Source: Nigrospora sphaerica (Eukaryota > Ascomycota > Sordariomycetes > Amphisphaeriales > Apiosporaceae). Taken from it: a DNA stretch of 64,000 nucleotides. The notes under the pieces are model-generated. The model made no database searches, was not told where the DNA came from, and saw only the letters and a list, made by a program, of their open reading frames with translations. Both the position numbers and the translations under genes were made by a program. Positions 11,685-23,138 of this stretch are shown here, piece by piece; the stretch's first letter is position 1, and each line of letters begins with the position of its first letter. The stretch covers positions 2,852,001 to 2,916,000 of the forward strand of contig JAGVVL010000001.1 of assembly GCA_018287875.1 (NCBI GenBank), given 5' to 3'.

Positions 11685-12924
11685 TTACACCATCTGCTCC
11701 CGGCTGGTGTTGGTATCGTCCAACCGATCCCACCGGCCGGCGGCCAGGCTCAGCTTGGAGGTGCGGCGTTTGGTGCTCAGGGTGCTGAGCTGGGTCGAGG
11801 CGCCGCCGCTGCCGCCGCTGCCGCCGCCGTAGACGGGCGTGCCGCCGATGGTCTCGACGGCGAAGATGCCGCCCTCCTGATTCGACTCGTCGTTGGTGTT
11901 CTCGTAGACGCCGAGGAGCTTGCGGATGGGCGGCAGCGACGCCGCAATCATGCCGATGCCGTTCTCCACCGTCGACCAGAGCACAATGTTGGCGAAATAG
12001 TCTGCCCCGGGGCACCCGCAGCGTTTCGGTCAGCCCGGCCCCGGGGGCGCGCACGGAAAAAGGGGGCAAGGGGGCGAAACGGGCGGTACTCACACAGTTG
12101 GTCCTCCTCGATGCGGTAGTACTTGAGATACGGCAGCCGGATGACGGCACCCACGCCGGCCATGCCGCCGAAGCACAGCACCACGAGGAGGGAAATCTTG
12201 ATGTGGTGTTTCATATCCATCTTCCGCAGCAGCAGGTAGGGAATAACGGCGCAGGCGAAATCCAGAATCACGGTAAAGGCAGTGAAAAGATAGCTGAGCT
12301 GGGCCATGAGATCATGGGTGGCACAGGGGCCTAGGTTCAAGTCCCACTGCGCGCCGAGGGGGTTGCAAGTGGCGACGAGGACGATGACGACGCCAAATGT
12401 GAAGAGAGGGGCGGAGAGGAGGATGGCATAGATGGGATAGCGGTAGCGCCGCTGGAAGGTGAGTCGTAGCAGGGCCACGGCGATGCCGGCTTTGACCAAG
12501 TTCACCGACGCGGCGTAGTGCATTTGCCAGTACCCCATGTAAAGCGCCGCCCGGGCTCTGAGGAGAGGGTTGATGTCGGCATCGCGTCTCCCCAGGCCGT
12601 AGTGGCAGGCGAGGAGGACGAAGGCGCATGAGGGTATGAAGGTGAGCTGGTCCGTCAGCCTCGCCGGGGAGGAGCGGCGACGGGGCCGGGGCGGGTTGCA
12701 CTCACAAGGCTTAGCACGGCTAAGGTGTCGTCCCACCCCCAGATCTTCTTGTCCCTGAAGAGCCAGGCGCGCACCCAGACCCTGAGCGCGACGGCCACGG
12801 TGCCGATGACGAGCAAGGCAAGGGTGACGGCGGACAGCACGGCCGCCAGCCCCTCGACTCCTATAGCGGGTTGCCTCCAAGCCTCGCGGATCAGCTCCGA
12901 GCCGCTAAGTTTTGGCGACACCAT
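11685..12924 (-). CDS. Pth11/rhodopsin-like seven-TM integral membrane protein
   Basis: Exons 12924-12706, 12646-12094 and 12001-11685 encode 362 residues. The layout is that of the fungal rhodopsin-like domain family: short outer N-terminus, TM1 (VLSAVTLALLVIGTVAVALRV), the WGWDD motif before TM2, the Y-W-Q region before TM3, and further helices including LLSAPLFTFGVVIVLVATC, LFTAFTVILDFACAVIPYLLL and ISLLVVLCFGGMAGVGAVIRL. The block YYFANIVLWSTVENGIGMIAASLPPIRKLL is the family's strongly conserved TM7 region, and it is only recovered by joining exons 2 and 3. No N-terminal CFEM cysteine domain is present. Many relatives are Pth11-like receptors at the plasma membrane, but ligand and role are unknown. 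The C-tail has a Gly/Ser run. It is convergent with the secreted-protein gene, 187 bp away. Confidence 0.85.
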
Positions 12925-14259
12925 GGCCCGAGACGAGGAACGGGGGCAGAACTTGTTCGGGGGAACAAAGACTAGCTTCAGGAGAGGACCGAGGCGTTTT
13001 GGGGTAGTTAAACAACGACGACGACCACACGAGGTCTGGCATTGTGAGGGAGGGCGTGGGGGGGGGGGGGGGGGGACGAACGAAACAAACCTTGCGTCGC
13101 TCCCGGAGAGTCAACCAGTCATCCACGACTTTGTATTCCCCCGCGAGGCCGCCGTATGCCTCCCATGTTTGGCTGTGTGACGGATTCGAGGCAAGGTTGC
13201 GAGCCGGGCGGACGCGCAGAAGAAAAAGCAACGGGAAACGACATGTCACCCCTGGCCAGTAGGAACGCGACTGCACCTGACGCTTCCCAGCCCCGGGGGT
13301 CCTCCCCCCTTTGGTTCGATATCAAGCCGGATGCATGAAGGATGGGGGTGGCTAGTCACGAATACGGCGCCGAAGTACCGAGACCTCCCCAGTCGGGCCC
13401 CCTTCTGGCCTCTGACGCGCAGTAACGGCCAGATGACGACGGCTCGCGGAGATGGGGAGGGTTTCTTTTTCGTTTCCCTCTCGCTGACGGCCTGCGAATG
13501 GAAGGCCGCGGCTTGCCTGCAGTATGTAAGGACGGATGGATCAGGGGGAGAGAGAAGAGGAAGTGGAAGGGGGTCGGTTTGGCCTGATGCCCTGATGCCC
13601 CCGAGGCCCAGATGTACAGATGCCCCGAATGCTTACCCGCATGCCCACATTCGGAAACGGGCGGCGAATGGAACATCGCTTAGGCGGGCATGCAATCACG
13701 CTTCTGCATGCATGGATACGGATCGACCACCCTTCAGCTCGACGACGCCCCCCAAACGGTGATACAGGGAAGCGCATGGCGAGAACGGGGGGGTAACAGA
13801 AATAGCACCCGCCACCAATCGCCTCGAGCCCGCGAACGGACCCATGCAGATAGGCCGCACTCCCTGGCCCTTCTGGCCCTGCATACTACCCCTCGCCCGC
13901 CGGGCCTCCACAGCGTGCGGGCAATGCCTGAGGACGAATTACACGGCGATATGTACGCCTCCGGCGTGCCTTCCCGGCCTCTCACCACGGCGCAAGGGAG
14001 CATCTATCTGGTCGGCCCCGATCACGTTCTAGGTAGTTCAGTTATACATAGGCCGTGGAATGTACCACAAAACCACGCATGCACGTCTCCCACCTCCATT
14101 CCTTCCCCAACCACGCCTATACCATCCTTCTCCCTGATCACCGCCGCGCGCCCTTCCGTCTACACGAGACCTGTGTGCACCCGCCCAACCGCCCTTGCCA
14201 CTCTCTGTCCTCCGCGCGCCCCGTCGCCCCCGCTGAGCGGCCCCCGCCAGCGTCCGGAA
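12925..14259. other. Intergenic, divergent region with G-tract
   Basis: Lies between the starts of the minus-strand Pth11-like gene and the plus-strand P450, so it should hold both promoters. Apart from an 18-G run at 13058-13075 no element could be assigned. Confidence 0.55.
13058..13075. repeat. G homopolymer, 18 nt
   Basis: Uninterrupted run of 18 G, about 135 bp upstream of the Pth11-like start on its antisense strand (so C-rich on the gene's sense strand). Length is likely to vary and to be error-prone in sequencing. Confidence 0.85.
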
Positions 14260-16075
14260 ATGGACATTGTCTCGTGTGCCGCGCTGGCCCTGGTCCAGGG
14301 CTACTTAGCCGAGCGGTTTCGTCTCCCCGGGCCTGTCGCTTCGCCCTTGCAGACGACGATCCTGCTGTTTCTCCTCCAATATATTGCCCTCAAGGTTTAC
14401 CGCGTGTTCCTGTACCACAGGTACTTCTCCCCGCTTCGCCATGTGCCGGGACCGACCGTGAGTTGCTCCATATCGTCCCCGCGTGGGCCCCTGGTTGCCC
14501 GCCCTCGTTTCGCCGCTTCGGCTGGATGACCCGCCCGCCAGAACAACCACTTCCTGTTTGGCCAAGCCCTGAACCTCATCCGGGCTGAGAGCCCGACGAG
14601 CCTCTACGTGCAGTGGATGCGCCAGCACCCCGAGGCCCCCTTCATCCGGTACCTCACCTGGGCCAACACCGAAGTCCTCGTGCCCAACAACATTGCCGCC
14701 CACAGGGAGGTGCTGCACGCCCAGTGCTACTCCTTCTCCAAGTCCAAGTGGTTCCTCCGCATCGTCAAGGAGGTCGCGGGCCACGGCCTGATCCTCATGG
14801 AAGGCGACGAGCACCGCGCCCATCGACGCATGCTCACCGGCCCCTTTTCCCTCAAGAACATCCGTCGCCTCGAGTCCGTCTTCCAGAGCAAGGCCCGCGA
14901 CGTCTGCACTTTCTTTGACCAATGCATCGCCAACCATGACGGGAGCACGGGCGCCATGGACTGCACCACCACCTTCTCCAAGGCCATCCTTGACATCATG
15001 GGCAAGGCCATCCTCGGTATCGACCTGGACTATGTGAAGCCCGGCGACGGTACCCCGGACGCGTCGCCCGAGGGGCGGACCGCCTCGCTGAGCGGGAAAT
15101 GGAACTTCTACGACGCCTACGACGTCTTTTTCTCCCCCGGTGTCGTCGGCAAGATGCTGCTGGCTGTGAACTGCGTCCTTCCGGTCCGGTGGTTGCCGCT
15201 GGAAGCGAACCGGGAGTTTCTCTCCGCCATGGATTGGCTCAATGACGTACTGCGGAACCTCATCCGGGACCGGTACCGTCAGGTGTCGCAAGCCGTGTCC
15301 TCGGGCAAGTACGAGAGCAAGGACTCGCGCGACTTGGTGACGTTCATAGTGGAAGAGAGCCTGCTCGGCGGCGTGACCGAGGGTATTGGGGAGAATGAGT
15401 TCCTGGGCCACCTGCTCGAGTTCATGGCGGCCGGCCACGACACGTCGGCCAATATGCTCTCGTGGAGTCTTTACGTTTTGGCGACGCACCCGGACATCCA
15501 GGACAAGCTGCACGACGAAGTCAAGACGCTGCCGGACAGCCCGAGCTATGCCGAGCTGGACCGGCTCCCCTACCTCGAGAACTTTTCGAAGGAGGTCCTT
15601 CGCATGCATTGCCCAGGTAAGGCCCCTCATGCACGTACGCCGGGGGGGGGGGAGCTAGACAGAGCGAGTTCTGACGCGCCGCGCCTTAGCTACGACGTAC
15701 CACCGCGAGGCAGACAAGGACGTCGTCGTGGAGAACGCGCGCATTCCCAAGGGCACCCTCTTCGACCTGTGCCCTGCGGTGCTGCTGCTGAACCCGCGCA
15801 TCTGGGGCGCCGACGTGGACGACTTTGACCCGTCGCGGTGGGATCGTCTGCAGGGTGACCAGCTGTCGCCCTACGCGTCGGCGGCCTTCTCCAACGGGCC
15901 GCGCATCTGCATCGGACGCCAGTTCGCGCTGTTCGAGATCAAGACCATCCTGGCCGAGATGGTCCGCGGCTACCGTTTCGTCGGCGTCGACAAGCCCTGG
16001 ACCATCGAGAACCCGAGCTTTACGCTGCGGCCCGCCGGTCTCCAAGTGCGCTTCGAGAAGATTAACGCCAGGTAG
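14260..16075 (+). CDS. Cytochrome P450 monooxygenase
   Basis: Exons 14260-14457, 14542-15616 and 15690-16075 give 552 residues. An N-terminal membrane helix (TTILLFLLQYIALKVY) and the proline hinge HVPGPT come first. The P450 core is complete: I-helix EFMAAGHDTSA, K-helix E-V-L-R, FDPSRW (PERF-like) and the heme loop FSNGPRICIG with the ligand cysteine. It should be an ER-bound haem-thiolate monooxygenase needing a reductase. Each intron splits a conserved block, so the joins are well fixed: VPGPT/NNHFLFG at the first and HCPA/TTYHREA at the second. I cannot assign a CYP family or substrate. It sits just upstream of the aldolase gene in the same direction, so it may or may not belong to the metabolic block that follows. 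Confidence 0.93.
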
Positions 16076-16903
16076 GTAAACAAGCGTCCGGGGGAGGTCC
16101 AAAAGACGGAGCCGCCCGCCGAGGTTCTGGGGCGGACGGGATGGCTGCGAGAGATTCCTCGAGTGGGGGAATGGTACATACTCTGTGGATCAGTACATCC
16201 GACGTCAGACGCGGTAGCTTAGAATTCGGAGACGTTTTCAGTTCCCGGTGGCGGGTTGAAAGACGCGAGACGCCTTTCCGTAACAAGACGGTTTTTCTTT
16301 TTCCGGTCCCCCTTCTAACCCGTCCTCCTCATACATTGGTCTACCGCCTATCCGCCCGGCTAGCCCGGCAAGCCCGAAGACACAGTGGGCCATGTCCGGC
16401 ATTTAGAACACTTGCCTGTACCTGGATTACTGTGCCGTCGAAGAGCTGTCCAGGTCGAGGAGGGGCTGCGGGGAGATTGAATTGCATAGCACGGCGGCGC
16501 GTGTTCACCCGCCCAGAGCGTGTGTGTTGCGGTCGGAGAGAATGCCGTCCGTTTCTTCCCCGCACAGGGAATACCCCAAATCCGGGTGTGGGGTATTCGC
16601 ATGCGGAGGCAGGTAGCGATGGTGGAGAGGCCGGCCAACACGGCGACTGACGGAGGAATGAACCTCTTCGTATGTAATAAGATGGATGGAGCGGGCACGG
16701 GAAGTTGGTATTTCCACCCAATGTTCCCTCTTCGGTGTTGAAATTCTGATAGGACCACTTTCGAGCTGCAGGCGAACCACCGCATCATCCAACAACATCT
16801 CCCCACCCCCGTGTCCCTCGCCCACTTTCTACCTACCTCACCAAGTTACCCCTACGAGAAAACCAAACGCCGTCCGTCGGCTTCCCGTCCCAGCCCCTTC
16901 ACC
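16076..16903 (+). promoter_or_regulatory. P450 3' flank and aldolase promoter, with inverted repeat
   Basis: 828 bp between two plus-strand genes. A perfect 10-bp inverted repeat, GAATACCCCA (16569-16578) and TGGGGTATTC (16589-16598), with a 10-bp spacer, lies about 305-335 bp upstream of the aldolase start. Spaced dyads of this sort can be binding sites for dimeric regulators; this is inference. Confidence 0.45.
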
Positions 16904-18188
16904 ATGGGCCCGCGAATCTCGGAGGCCAAAGCCAAGCCGCTGCCGGCGGGGGTTTGGACGCCTGTCGTCACCATCTACGACGACACGGCGGCGCAGGGGG
17001 TCAACCACGCGGCCATGTACAGGCACTGCCAGCACCTCGTGGGGGCGGGCATGCACGGGCTCGTGTACCTGGGCACCAACGGCGAGCTGGCGCTGCTCTC
17101 GCGCGAGGAGCGCCGCGCCATCATCGCCAACGCGCGGCGGGCCGTCGCCGACCTCGGCCGGCCCGACTACCCCCTCGTCGCCGGCATCTCGGCCCAGAGC
17201 ACCGCCGAGACGGTCGCCTGCGCCCGCGACGCCGCCGCCGCCGGCGCCGGCTGGGGCCTCCTGCTGCCCCCGTCCTACTGGGCCAAGTCCCTCACCTCCG
17301 ATGCCCTGCTGGCCTACTACCGCGACGTCGCCGACCAGAGCCCCATACCCATCGTCGTGTACAACGTAAGTGGTCCCCCCCCGGGCGGGCTGGGTGCAGC
17401 CGACCCCCTTATTCCGCCCTGGGGGTTAATGGATAGGGGGGTTCCTCCCCCCCCGGCACATTCGCTTACCTCTCCCGGAACGTTGGCTTACCTCTCCTGG
17501 CCCCCCGGGGCTGGCGGCAGTTTCCCGGCGTCACATCGGGCGTGGACCTCGACTCGGATCAGCTGGCCGCTCTCGCCTCGCATCCCAACATCGTGGCGAC
17601 CAAGTTGACGTGCGGCAACGTGGGCAAGCTCACACGACTGACCTCCAAGTTTGAGCCGGCGCACTTTGGCGTGTTTGGGGGCAGCTCCGACTACCTGCTG
17701 CCCACGCTGCATGCCGGCGGCAACGGCTGCGTGACGGGGTGAGTTGTTTTCGGCTTTTTCCCTTCCCGTGCCCCCTGGACCTTTTGGGCCCATCAAGCCA
17801 ACCCTCCAGGCTACGGTTTCACCCCCGGCAACGGATGGCCCGGACTAACGCGTACGCCGCGTATAGGCTGGGCAACGTGTTCCCGCGGTCGACGGCGAGG
17901 ATCTACGACCTCTGGGCGGCGGGCCGGCTGGACGAGGCGCGGGCGCTGCAGGATGAGGTGGCCAACGCCGAGTGGGCTTGCAAGAAGGGGCTGGCGCAGA
18001 CCAAGTACGGAGCCTGGTGGTTCGTGGGCCGGCGGTACCTGGGCCTCGACGACGAGACCATGTTCGCCATGCGCAAGCCGTACCCGGCGCTCCAGGAGGC
18101 CCAGAAAAAATGGACCATCGAGACGATGGGGATCCTCGAGGCGACCGAGGAGAGCCTCGAGCGTCTCCCCGGCCGCGAGGGGCCTTGA
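16904..18188 (+). CDS. DHDPS/NAL-superfamily class I aldolase (2-oxo acid aldolase)
   Basis: Exons 16904-17365, 17521-17738 and 17867-18188 encode 333 residues, the normal size of this (beta/alpha)8 barrel family. Visible features are the GTNGE form of the GTTGE oxo-acid binding motif (GLVYLGTNGELALLSREER), the catalytic Tyr in PIVVYNFPG, and the Schiff-base Lys in VATKLTCGN. The superfamily includes dihydrodipicolinate synthase, N-acetylneuraminate lyase, 4-hydroxy-2-oxoglutarate aldolase and the fungal L-threo-3-deoxy-hexulosonate aldolase; most cleave or form a bond with pyruvate. The KLTCGNVGKLTRL form is the one common in fungal catabolic members rather than lysine-synthesis enzymes. Start chosen at the ATG in a CACCATGG context. 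Followed by a Zn2Cys6 regulator gene; nearby oxidoreductases fit a sugar-acid pathway, but the substrate is not known. Confidence 0.9.
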
Positions 18189-19434
18189 CTCGCGCGCCGC
18201 CCGGACGTCGGCGTCGGCTTGAACTCAAATTGCCTTCTAGCTTCGTAAATAGAATACCCGTCCATCCAGGGCCCCTTCCCCCCCCACCCACCCCCGCACC
18301 CCCTCCCCCCGCCTGGCAGCGCCCGGGGGCTCAAATTGCCCGTCGCCATGGCCCGCCGGACAGGGGCTCACTCATGATCACGGGAAGCCAAGGGGGAAGG
18401 GGGAGACGGTAGGGCCAGCTCGCACCAGACGCGTCATGGCCATGGGGTCGCAAGAGGTTAGACGGGGAGGCATCTTACATAGGGTGGGAGAGTAAGTAGT
18501 GGCCGAGTGCTAGGTAATGAAGCCGCTAATATCCCACACCGCGGATCTAGTGGGCAAGTCATGGGCTCGACTGTAAACTCGGCTCGTGTCATCCCGTGCT
18601 CGTTTGTACCACGTCCGTTCCCGCTACCTCTTACTTACCTGAAGTAACCCGAGTAATTAGGTAGCTGATAGGCGCATGACGACAAAAACCCGGGCCCCCC
18701 TTGTCCTGAGCGAGTTCCCTGTGTATTCACACCACCGGTCTCGTACCGGAACCCCGTGCTGATATCCATTCCGGCCTACCTCCCATACTCCCCATGGAAA
18801 CCCTGTACCCGTGGATCCCGAGCCCGGAACAGGCGGGGATTCGTCTAGAAGCGCCCCGGTTGCCCCATTGAACCCCGCGCGACTCCTTTGTGGTTTGGGC
18901 TTAGTCCCGAGGCGGGGAGGCAGCTAAAAGTCCCGCTTCTGCCCTGCCATTGGGCCCGAGGTCGATTTGCGACTATTTCGTAACCGGGTCTTCGACCCCC
19001 CAGGCACGGCACGAGCGAGCTTGCCATTGTCGTTGTTTTTCCCGTTATCATTATTATGGAGTGATCCATTGGGCCTCAGCAGCCCTACCTCTACCTCTTA
19101 TCCAGTTCTGCCCATCCCACCTCATAGGTGCTTTCCCTACCTCGGCCCCCCCTTACCTACACATCCATGTATCACCCACCGACGACTCGCCGTACTGGTT
19201 GACGGGGTTCCTCGGATCGTACATGCGGAACGCCTCGCCTGACCTTTGCCCCCCCCTTTGGCCCACCCCTGATTAATTCCCGCCCGCGAGCTTTCTGAGC
19301 CGCGTACTCGCCCCGGTCAAGTACTCTACCGTCCTGAACCTCGCTCGTTTGTGACTTTACTTTCTTTTCTTTGTCGGCGCCTCCGGATGCTGAGCCCGGC
19401 CGCGACCGCGTCTCCCGTCCCGTTCCGAAACGCC
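18189..19434. other. Intergenic, 1.2 kb, no gene seen
   Basis: Between the aldolase and the regulator gene, both on plus. Long C-rich runs follow the aldolase stop (18280-18310). Several short ACCT/AGGT words occur near 18620-18670. In-frame ATGs at 19387 and upstream of the chosen regulator start leave its exact 5' end open. Confidence 0.55.
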
Positions 19435-22035
19435 ATGTCGAAACGGTCGTGGGACCAGGCGAACCCGGGGGGGTTGGGGCCCGTCGAGATCAACGGGCCC
19501 CCCGTCCCCGTCCACTCGTCGCCGTCGGCGGCCTCGCTGTACGGCGCCGGCGCCATCCAGCAAACCTCGCCCCAGAACGACCCGGGCCCGGCCGCCCCCG
19601 CGTCGGTCCGGCCGGTCGAGCCGCACACCAACGGCGACGCCACGGCCGGTCACATCCCCATGATCTCACGCAAGATCAAAGGTGCGTTTTCCGCCCGCCC
19701 CTTCCCCCCGTGCGCATGCGTCCGGCGGCTGACCACGCCCTTGGTGCTTCGTAGCCTGCGCTTCGTGCCGGAAACACAAGGCAAGTCATATGGGCCCCGG
19801 TTGGGGGAGGGGGAGTTGGGTTGTCCGGCTCGCCGCGTACTCAAGTTCCCTCGTGCTGACGGCGCACAGATTAAATGCATCATGGATGGCGAAAAGTGTC
19901 GGCGATGCCGCGAGAAGAACCTGGTAAGCAATAGACGGGCCCTCCCCAGCTTGGGAAGGAAGGCGCGGTCGAAGGCCCCAGCTCACACCGTCTCCTTTGT
20001 GCTGTAGGGTTGCGTTCTGAACAAGAGTTTGCAGACTCTCATCAGCGAACGGTCACAGTACGTGTTGCCCCCTCAGTCCTCCTATTCTTCCTGCCCCCCT
20101 TTCACAGGCACCCCTTCCCTGGCGTATGCCCCTGTCCCGAGCGGCCGTGCCTGATTCTCCCCCCCCCCCCCGCGCAGAAGCACCGAAGCCATGATGCAGG
20201 ACCTGGAGATGATGCATGCGGGCCTGCAGAAGGTGATGCGGACCATGAACCTGCCGGCGCTGCACCCGCTGCACAGCTCGCGGCAGATGCTGCACACGCC
20301 CGTGTCGGAGGAGGCGCACGAGCAGCCGGCGCTGGACGAGGTCGGGCCGTCGCGCGACAACTCGCCGCGCCTCTCGCCGGCCGACATGCACGACCTCCCC
20401 AAGGCGCCCATCCACTCCGTCTACCACCTCACCAAGCTGAGCGCGCTGCGGTCGCCCGACGCCGCCGAGGCCGACGACGGCGCGCGCCGGCGCCGGACCG
20501 ACCAGGTCGACGACCTCATCTCGACGGGCGTGCTGCCGCTCGAGGACGCCGAGCGCCTCTTCCGCCTCTACATGGACCACCTCGACCACTTCATGTACGG
20601 CATCGGCGGCCGCTACGCGCGGCTCGACGACCTGCGCCGCACCTCGCGCATCCTCGCCGCCTGCATCTTCACCGTCGCCGCGCTGCACGACCCGCGCAGC
20701 AACGCCATCTACGGCGTCTGCAGCAAGGAGTTCCGCCGCCTCGTGGCCGGCTCCATCTTCAAGCGCCAGATCGACCGCGACCACCTGCGCGCCCTCAGCA
20801 TCGGCGCCTACTGGCTCTCCGACATCTCGTGGGTCCTCTCGGGCCTCGCCATCCGCCGCGCCTCCGAGTTCAACCTGTCGGCCTTCTTCCGCCGCGCCAT
20901 CACCGACGGCGACGACGCCGCCATCGACCACGTCCGCCTCTGGTACATCCTCTACATCTGCGACCAGCACTTGTCGACGCTCTTCGGCCGGCCCCCCGTC
21001 ATCCGCGAGGACTACGCCATCCAGGGCTGGGAGGACTTCATCCTCGCCCGCGCCACCACCAAGGAGGACGACCGCCTGGCGAGCCAGGTCGCGCTTCTCA
21101 ACATCCTGCACAGCATCCGCGATCTCTTCGGCCCCGACGACGGCGAGCCCATCTCCAAAGTCTACCTGATGCAGATTGCCAGCTTCTCCCGCCAGCTGGA
21201 CCAGTGGCTGGCGAGGTGGTCATCGACCATCTTGGGTGAGTGCCTTCCTCCTCCCCCGCTTGCCCGGCCCCCTCCGGCGAGAATGTCCAGGGACTAAGTC
21301 GTGACAGAGCGGCACGACAAGATCGGCGGGTTCCCCAGGAAAGGTGCCCTGCTCCATTACCACTACGCCAAGCTTATTCTCTATTCGCACGTGTTCCGGG
21401 GACCCCGCGACACGCCGACGATTCCGCCCCATTTCCTCGATTCGGCGGTAAGCGACTCTTCCGTATTCCACTTTGGCCCCCTTCCCCCTGCCTCCCTCCC
21501 TTCGCCAACCACGTCTCTTCCGTGCGATTCCGTGCTGACGCCGCGAAACCAAAAGAACTCGGCCGTCGCCGCGGCCATCAACACGGTCGAGGTGCTCATC
21601 GCCGACCCCGATATCCGGCCCGCGCTGGTCGGCATGCCGTCGTACATGCACTCGATGACGGGCTTCGCGTGCATGATCCTGGCCCGGCTCGCCGGCATCT
21701 ACGGCGAGTCTCTCGTCGAGAAGACGCTCGTCATCGACCTGACCTCGCGGCTCATTGGCATCTACCGGTCCATCCCCGTGGGCAAGTGGCACCTCATGAA
21801 CCTCATGGCCAACGGCCTCGAGAAGGTCGTCGCCGCCCTCCAGGCCGATTCGCCGGCGCAAATGCCCCTCGACGCCGTCCCGTTGGGCACGGGCCCCCAG
21901 ATGTTTGGCGCCACGGCCGACGCCATGTTCCCCGACATGAACTTCCTCGGCGACTACAACACGAATTTCGGGGCCTCGCAGCTCATGTATCTCGGGGGCT
22001 TCGAAACGGCGGACCTTAGTCCGACCTTCTTCTAA
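19435..22035 (+). CDS. Zn(II)2Cys6 transcription factor
   Basis: Seven exons: 19435-19681, 19755-19780, 19870-19923, 20008-20057, 20178-21235, 21308-21447 and 21556-22035, giving 684 residues. The binuclear zinc cluster, ACASCRKHK/IKCIMDGEKCRRCREKNL/GC, has exact C-x2-C-x6-C-x6-C-x2-C-x6-C spacing (residues about 84-111) and is spread over exons 2-4. A methionine-rich coiled-coil-like stretch (MMQDLEMMHAGLQKVMRTM) follows. The middle region with HVRLWYILYICDQHLSTLFGRPP is the fungal-specific regulatory domain. It should be a nuclear DNA-binding activator or repressor. Exon 2 is only 26 nt and is followed by a GC-AG intron (19781-19869, donor GCAAGT): using the nearby GT would create a stop. 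Located inside the metabolic block, ending 49 bp from the convergent SDR gene, so a local pathway regulator is plausible. An upstream in-frame ATG at 19387 is a possible alternative start. Confidence 0.9.
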
Positions 22036-22084
22036 TATTTGCCGGGGTTTCTACGAGCAGGGACTATGGGAAAAGGGGGGGGGT

Positions 22085-23138
22085 TCATTTCCTGAGGCTG
22101 TCTGCAAAGGCCCGGACCGTCTCCACCAGCGAGACGTCGATCTGCATGCCCAGGGTCTCGGCGCGGCCGATGTCAAACTTGGCCGGCCAGCTGCCGACGA
22201 TGGATTCGACCTTGGCGTCGGGGGCCTCGTCGACGAGGCGGGCGGCCTGGGGGCCCCCGACGGCCTCGAGGGCGTCGAGGATCTGCTGCACCGTCACGGT
22301 GATGCCCGGCAGGTTCACGGTCCGGCTGAGGCCGAACTTTTCTTTGGGCACGTCCTTGACGAGGACGAGGTTGCGCACCACCGTTCTGGGACTGCACACC
22401 CACATCTCGAGGCTCCGGGCCACGGGGAGCACGCTCCGCTCGCCGCACAGGGGCTCGCGCACGATGCCGCTGGCGAAGGAGCTGGCTGCGGCCGAGGGCG
22501 CGCCCGGCCGCACGATGACGGTCGGCAGCCGCACGACGCGGCCGTCGAGCAGTCCCCGTCGCGAAAAGTCGTTCAGATAGGTTTCGACCATGAGCTTCTG
22601 GGCTCCGTAGCTCGACTGCGGGAGGGGGCACGTCTTTTCCGACGTCACGTCGCCCGGCGACGAGGGGCCGTACACGGCGAGGGAGCTGGGAAAGACGGTC
22701 ACGGTACCCGGGTAATGGGTTCGGAGGTGATCCAGGATACTCCTGGGAAAAGGGGGCTCGATTAGACACAGCAGTAGACGGTGGACGACAACGAAACCGC
22801 GAATCTCGTGTTCCCCGTGCTTACCGGTGACTGTCCCAGTTGACTTTCCAGCCCAGCTCGAGGTTCGCCTCGGCGCCGCCCGACATGAGCCCGTGCAACA
22901 AGTAGACGGCCGTGAAGGGCGCCGACAGCAGAGAGGAAACGGCGCCGGGGTCGGTGAGGTCGCTCTTGACGGCGGCAATGCGGCCCGCATGCTGCGACAC
23001 GTCGGCGGGCACGGGCGGCTCGATGACGTCGGTGAGGGTCAAGGTGAGGTTCGGCGAGGACTCGATGAGGGCCGAGGTGAGGGCCTGGCCAATAAAGCCG
23101 GCGGCACCGGTGATGAGGATGCGCTGCGAGTTCGACAT
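22085..23138 (-). CDS. NAD-dependent epimerase/dehydratase-family SDR, D-erythronate dehydrogenase-like
   Basis: Exons 23138-22825 and 22742-22085 encode 323 residues. The Rossmann nucleotide motif GAAGFIGQAL sits at the N-terminus, an acidic residue (TDVIEPP) after beta-2 suggests NAD use, and the catalytic set is Ser in VFPSSLAVYG with YxxxK in SSYGAQK. The LTLTDVIEPPVP segment and overall length fit the extended SDRs annotated as D-erythronate dehydrogenase (DenD) and relatives, which oxidise sugar acids at C2; exact substrate is inference. The single intron is supported by the continuous block SHR/SILDHLRTHYPG. Its 3' end faces the Zn2Cys6 gene and its 5' end is divergent from the aldo/keto reductase across an 845-bp shared promoter region. 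Confidence 0.88.

Noticed and set aside
12330..12350. tRNA T-loop-like sequence GGTTCAAGTCC
   Set aside because: Inside a conserved coding exon of the Pth11-like gene with no cloverleaf around it.
14305..15630. 441-codon minus-strand frame
   Set aside because: Antisense of the P450 exon; GC-rich third positions keep the opposite strand open.
20053..21239. Long frames on both strands over the Zn2Cys6 gene
   Set aside because: Shadows of exon 5, whose C-ending codons remove stops in the other frames.
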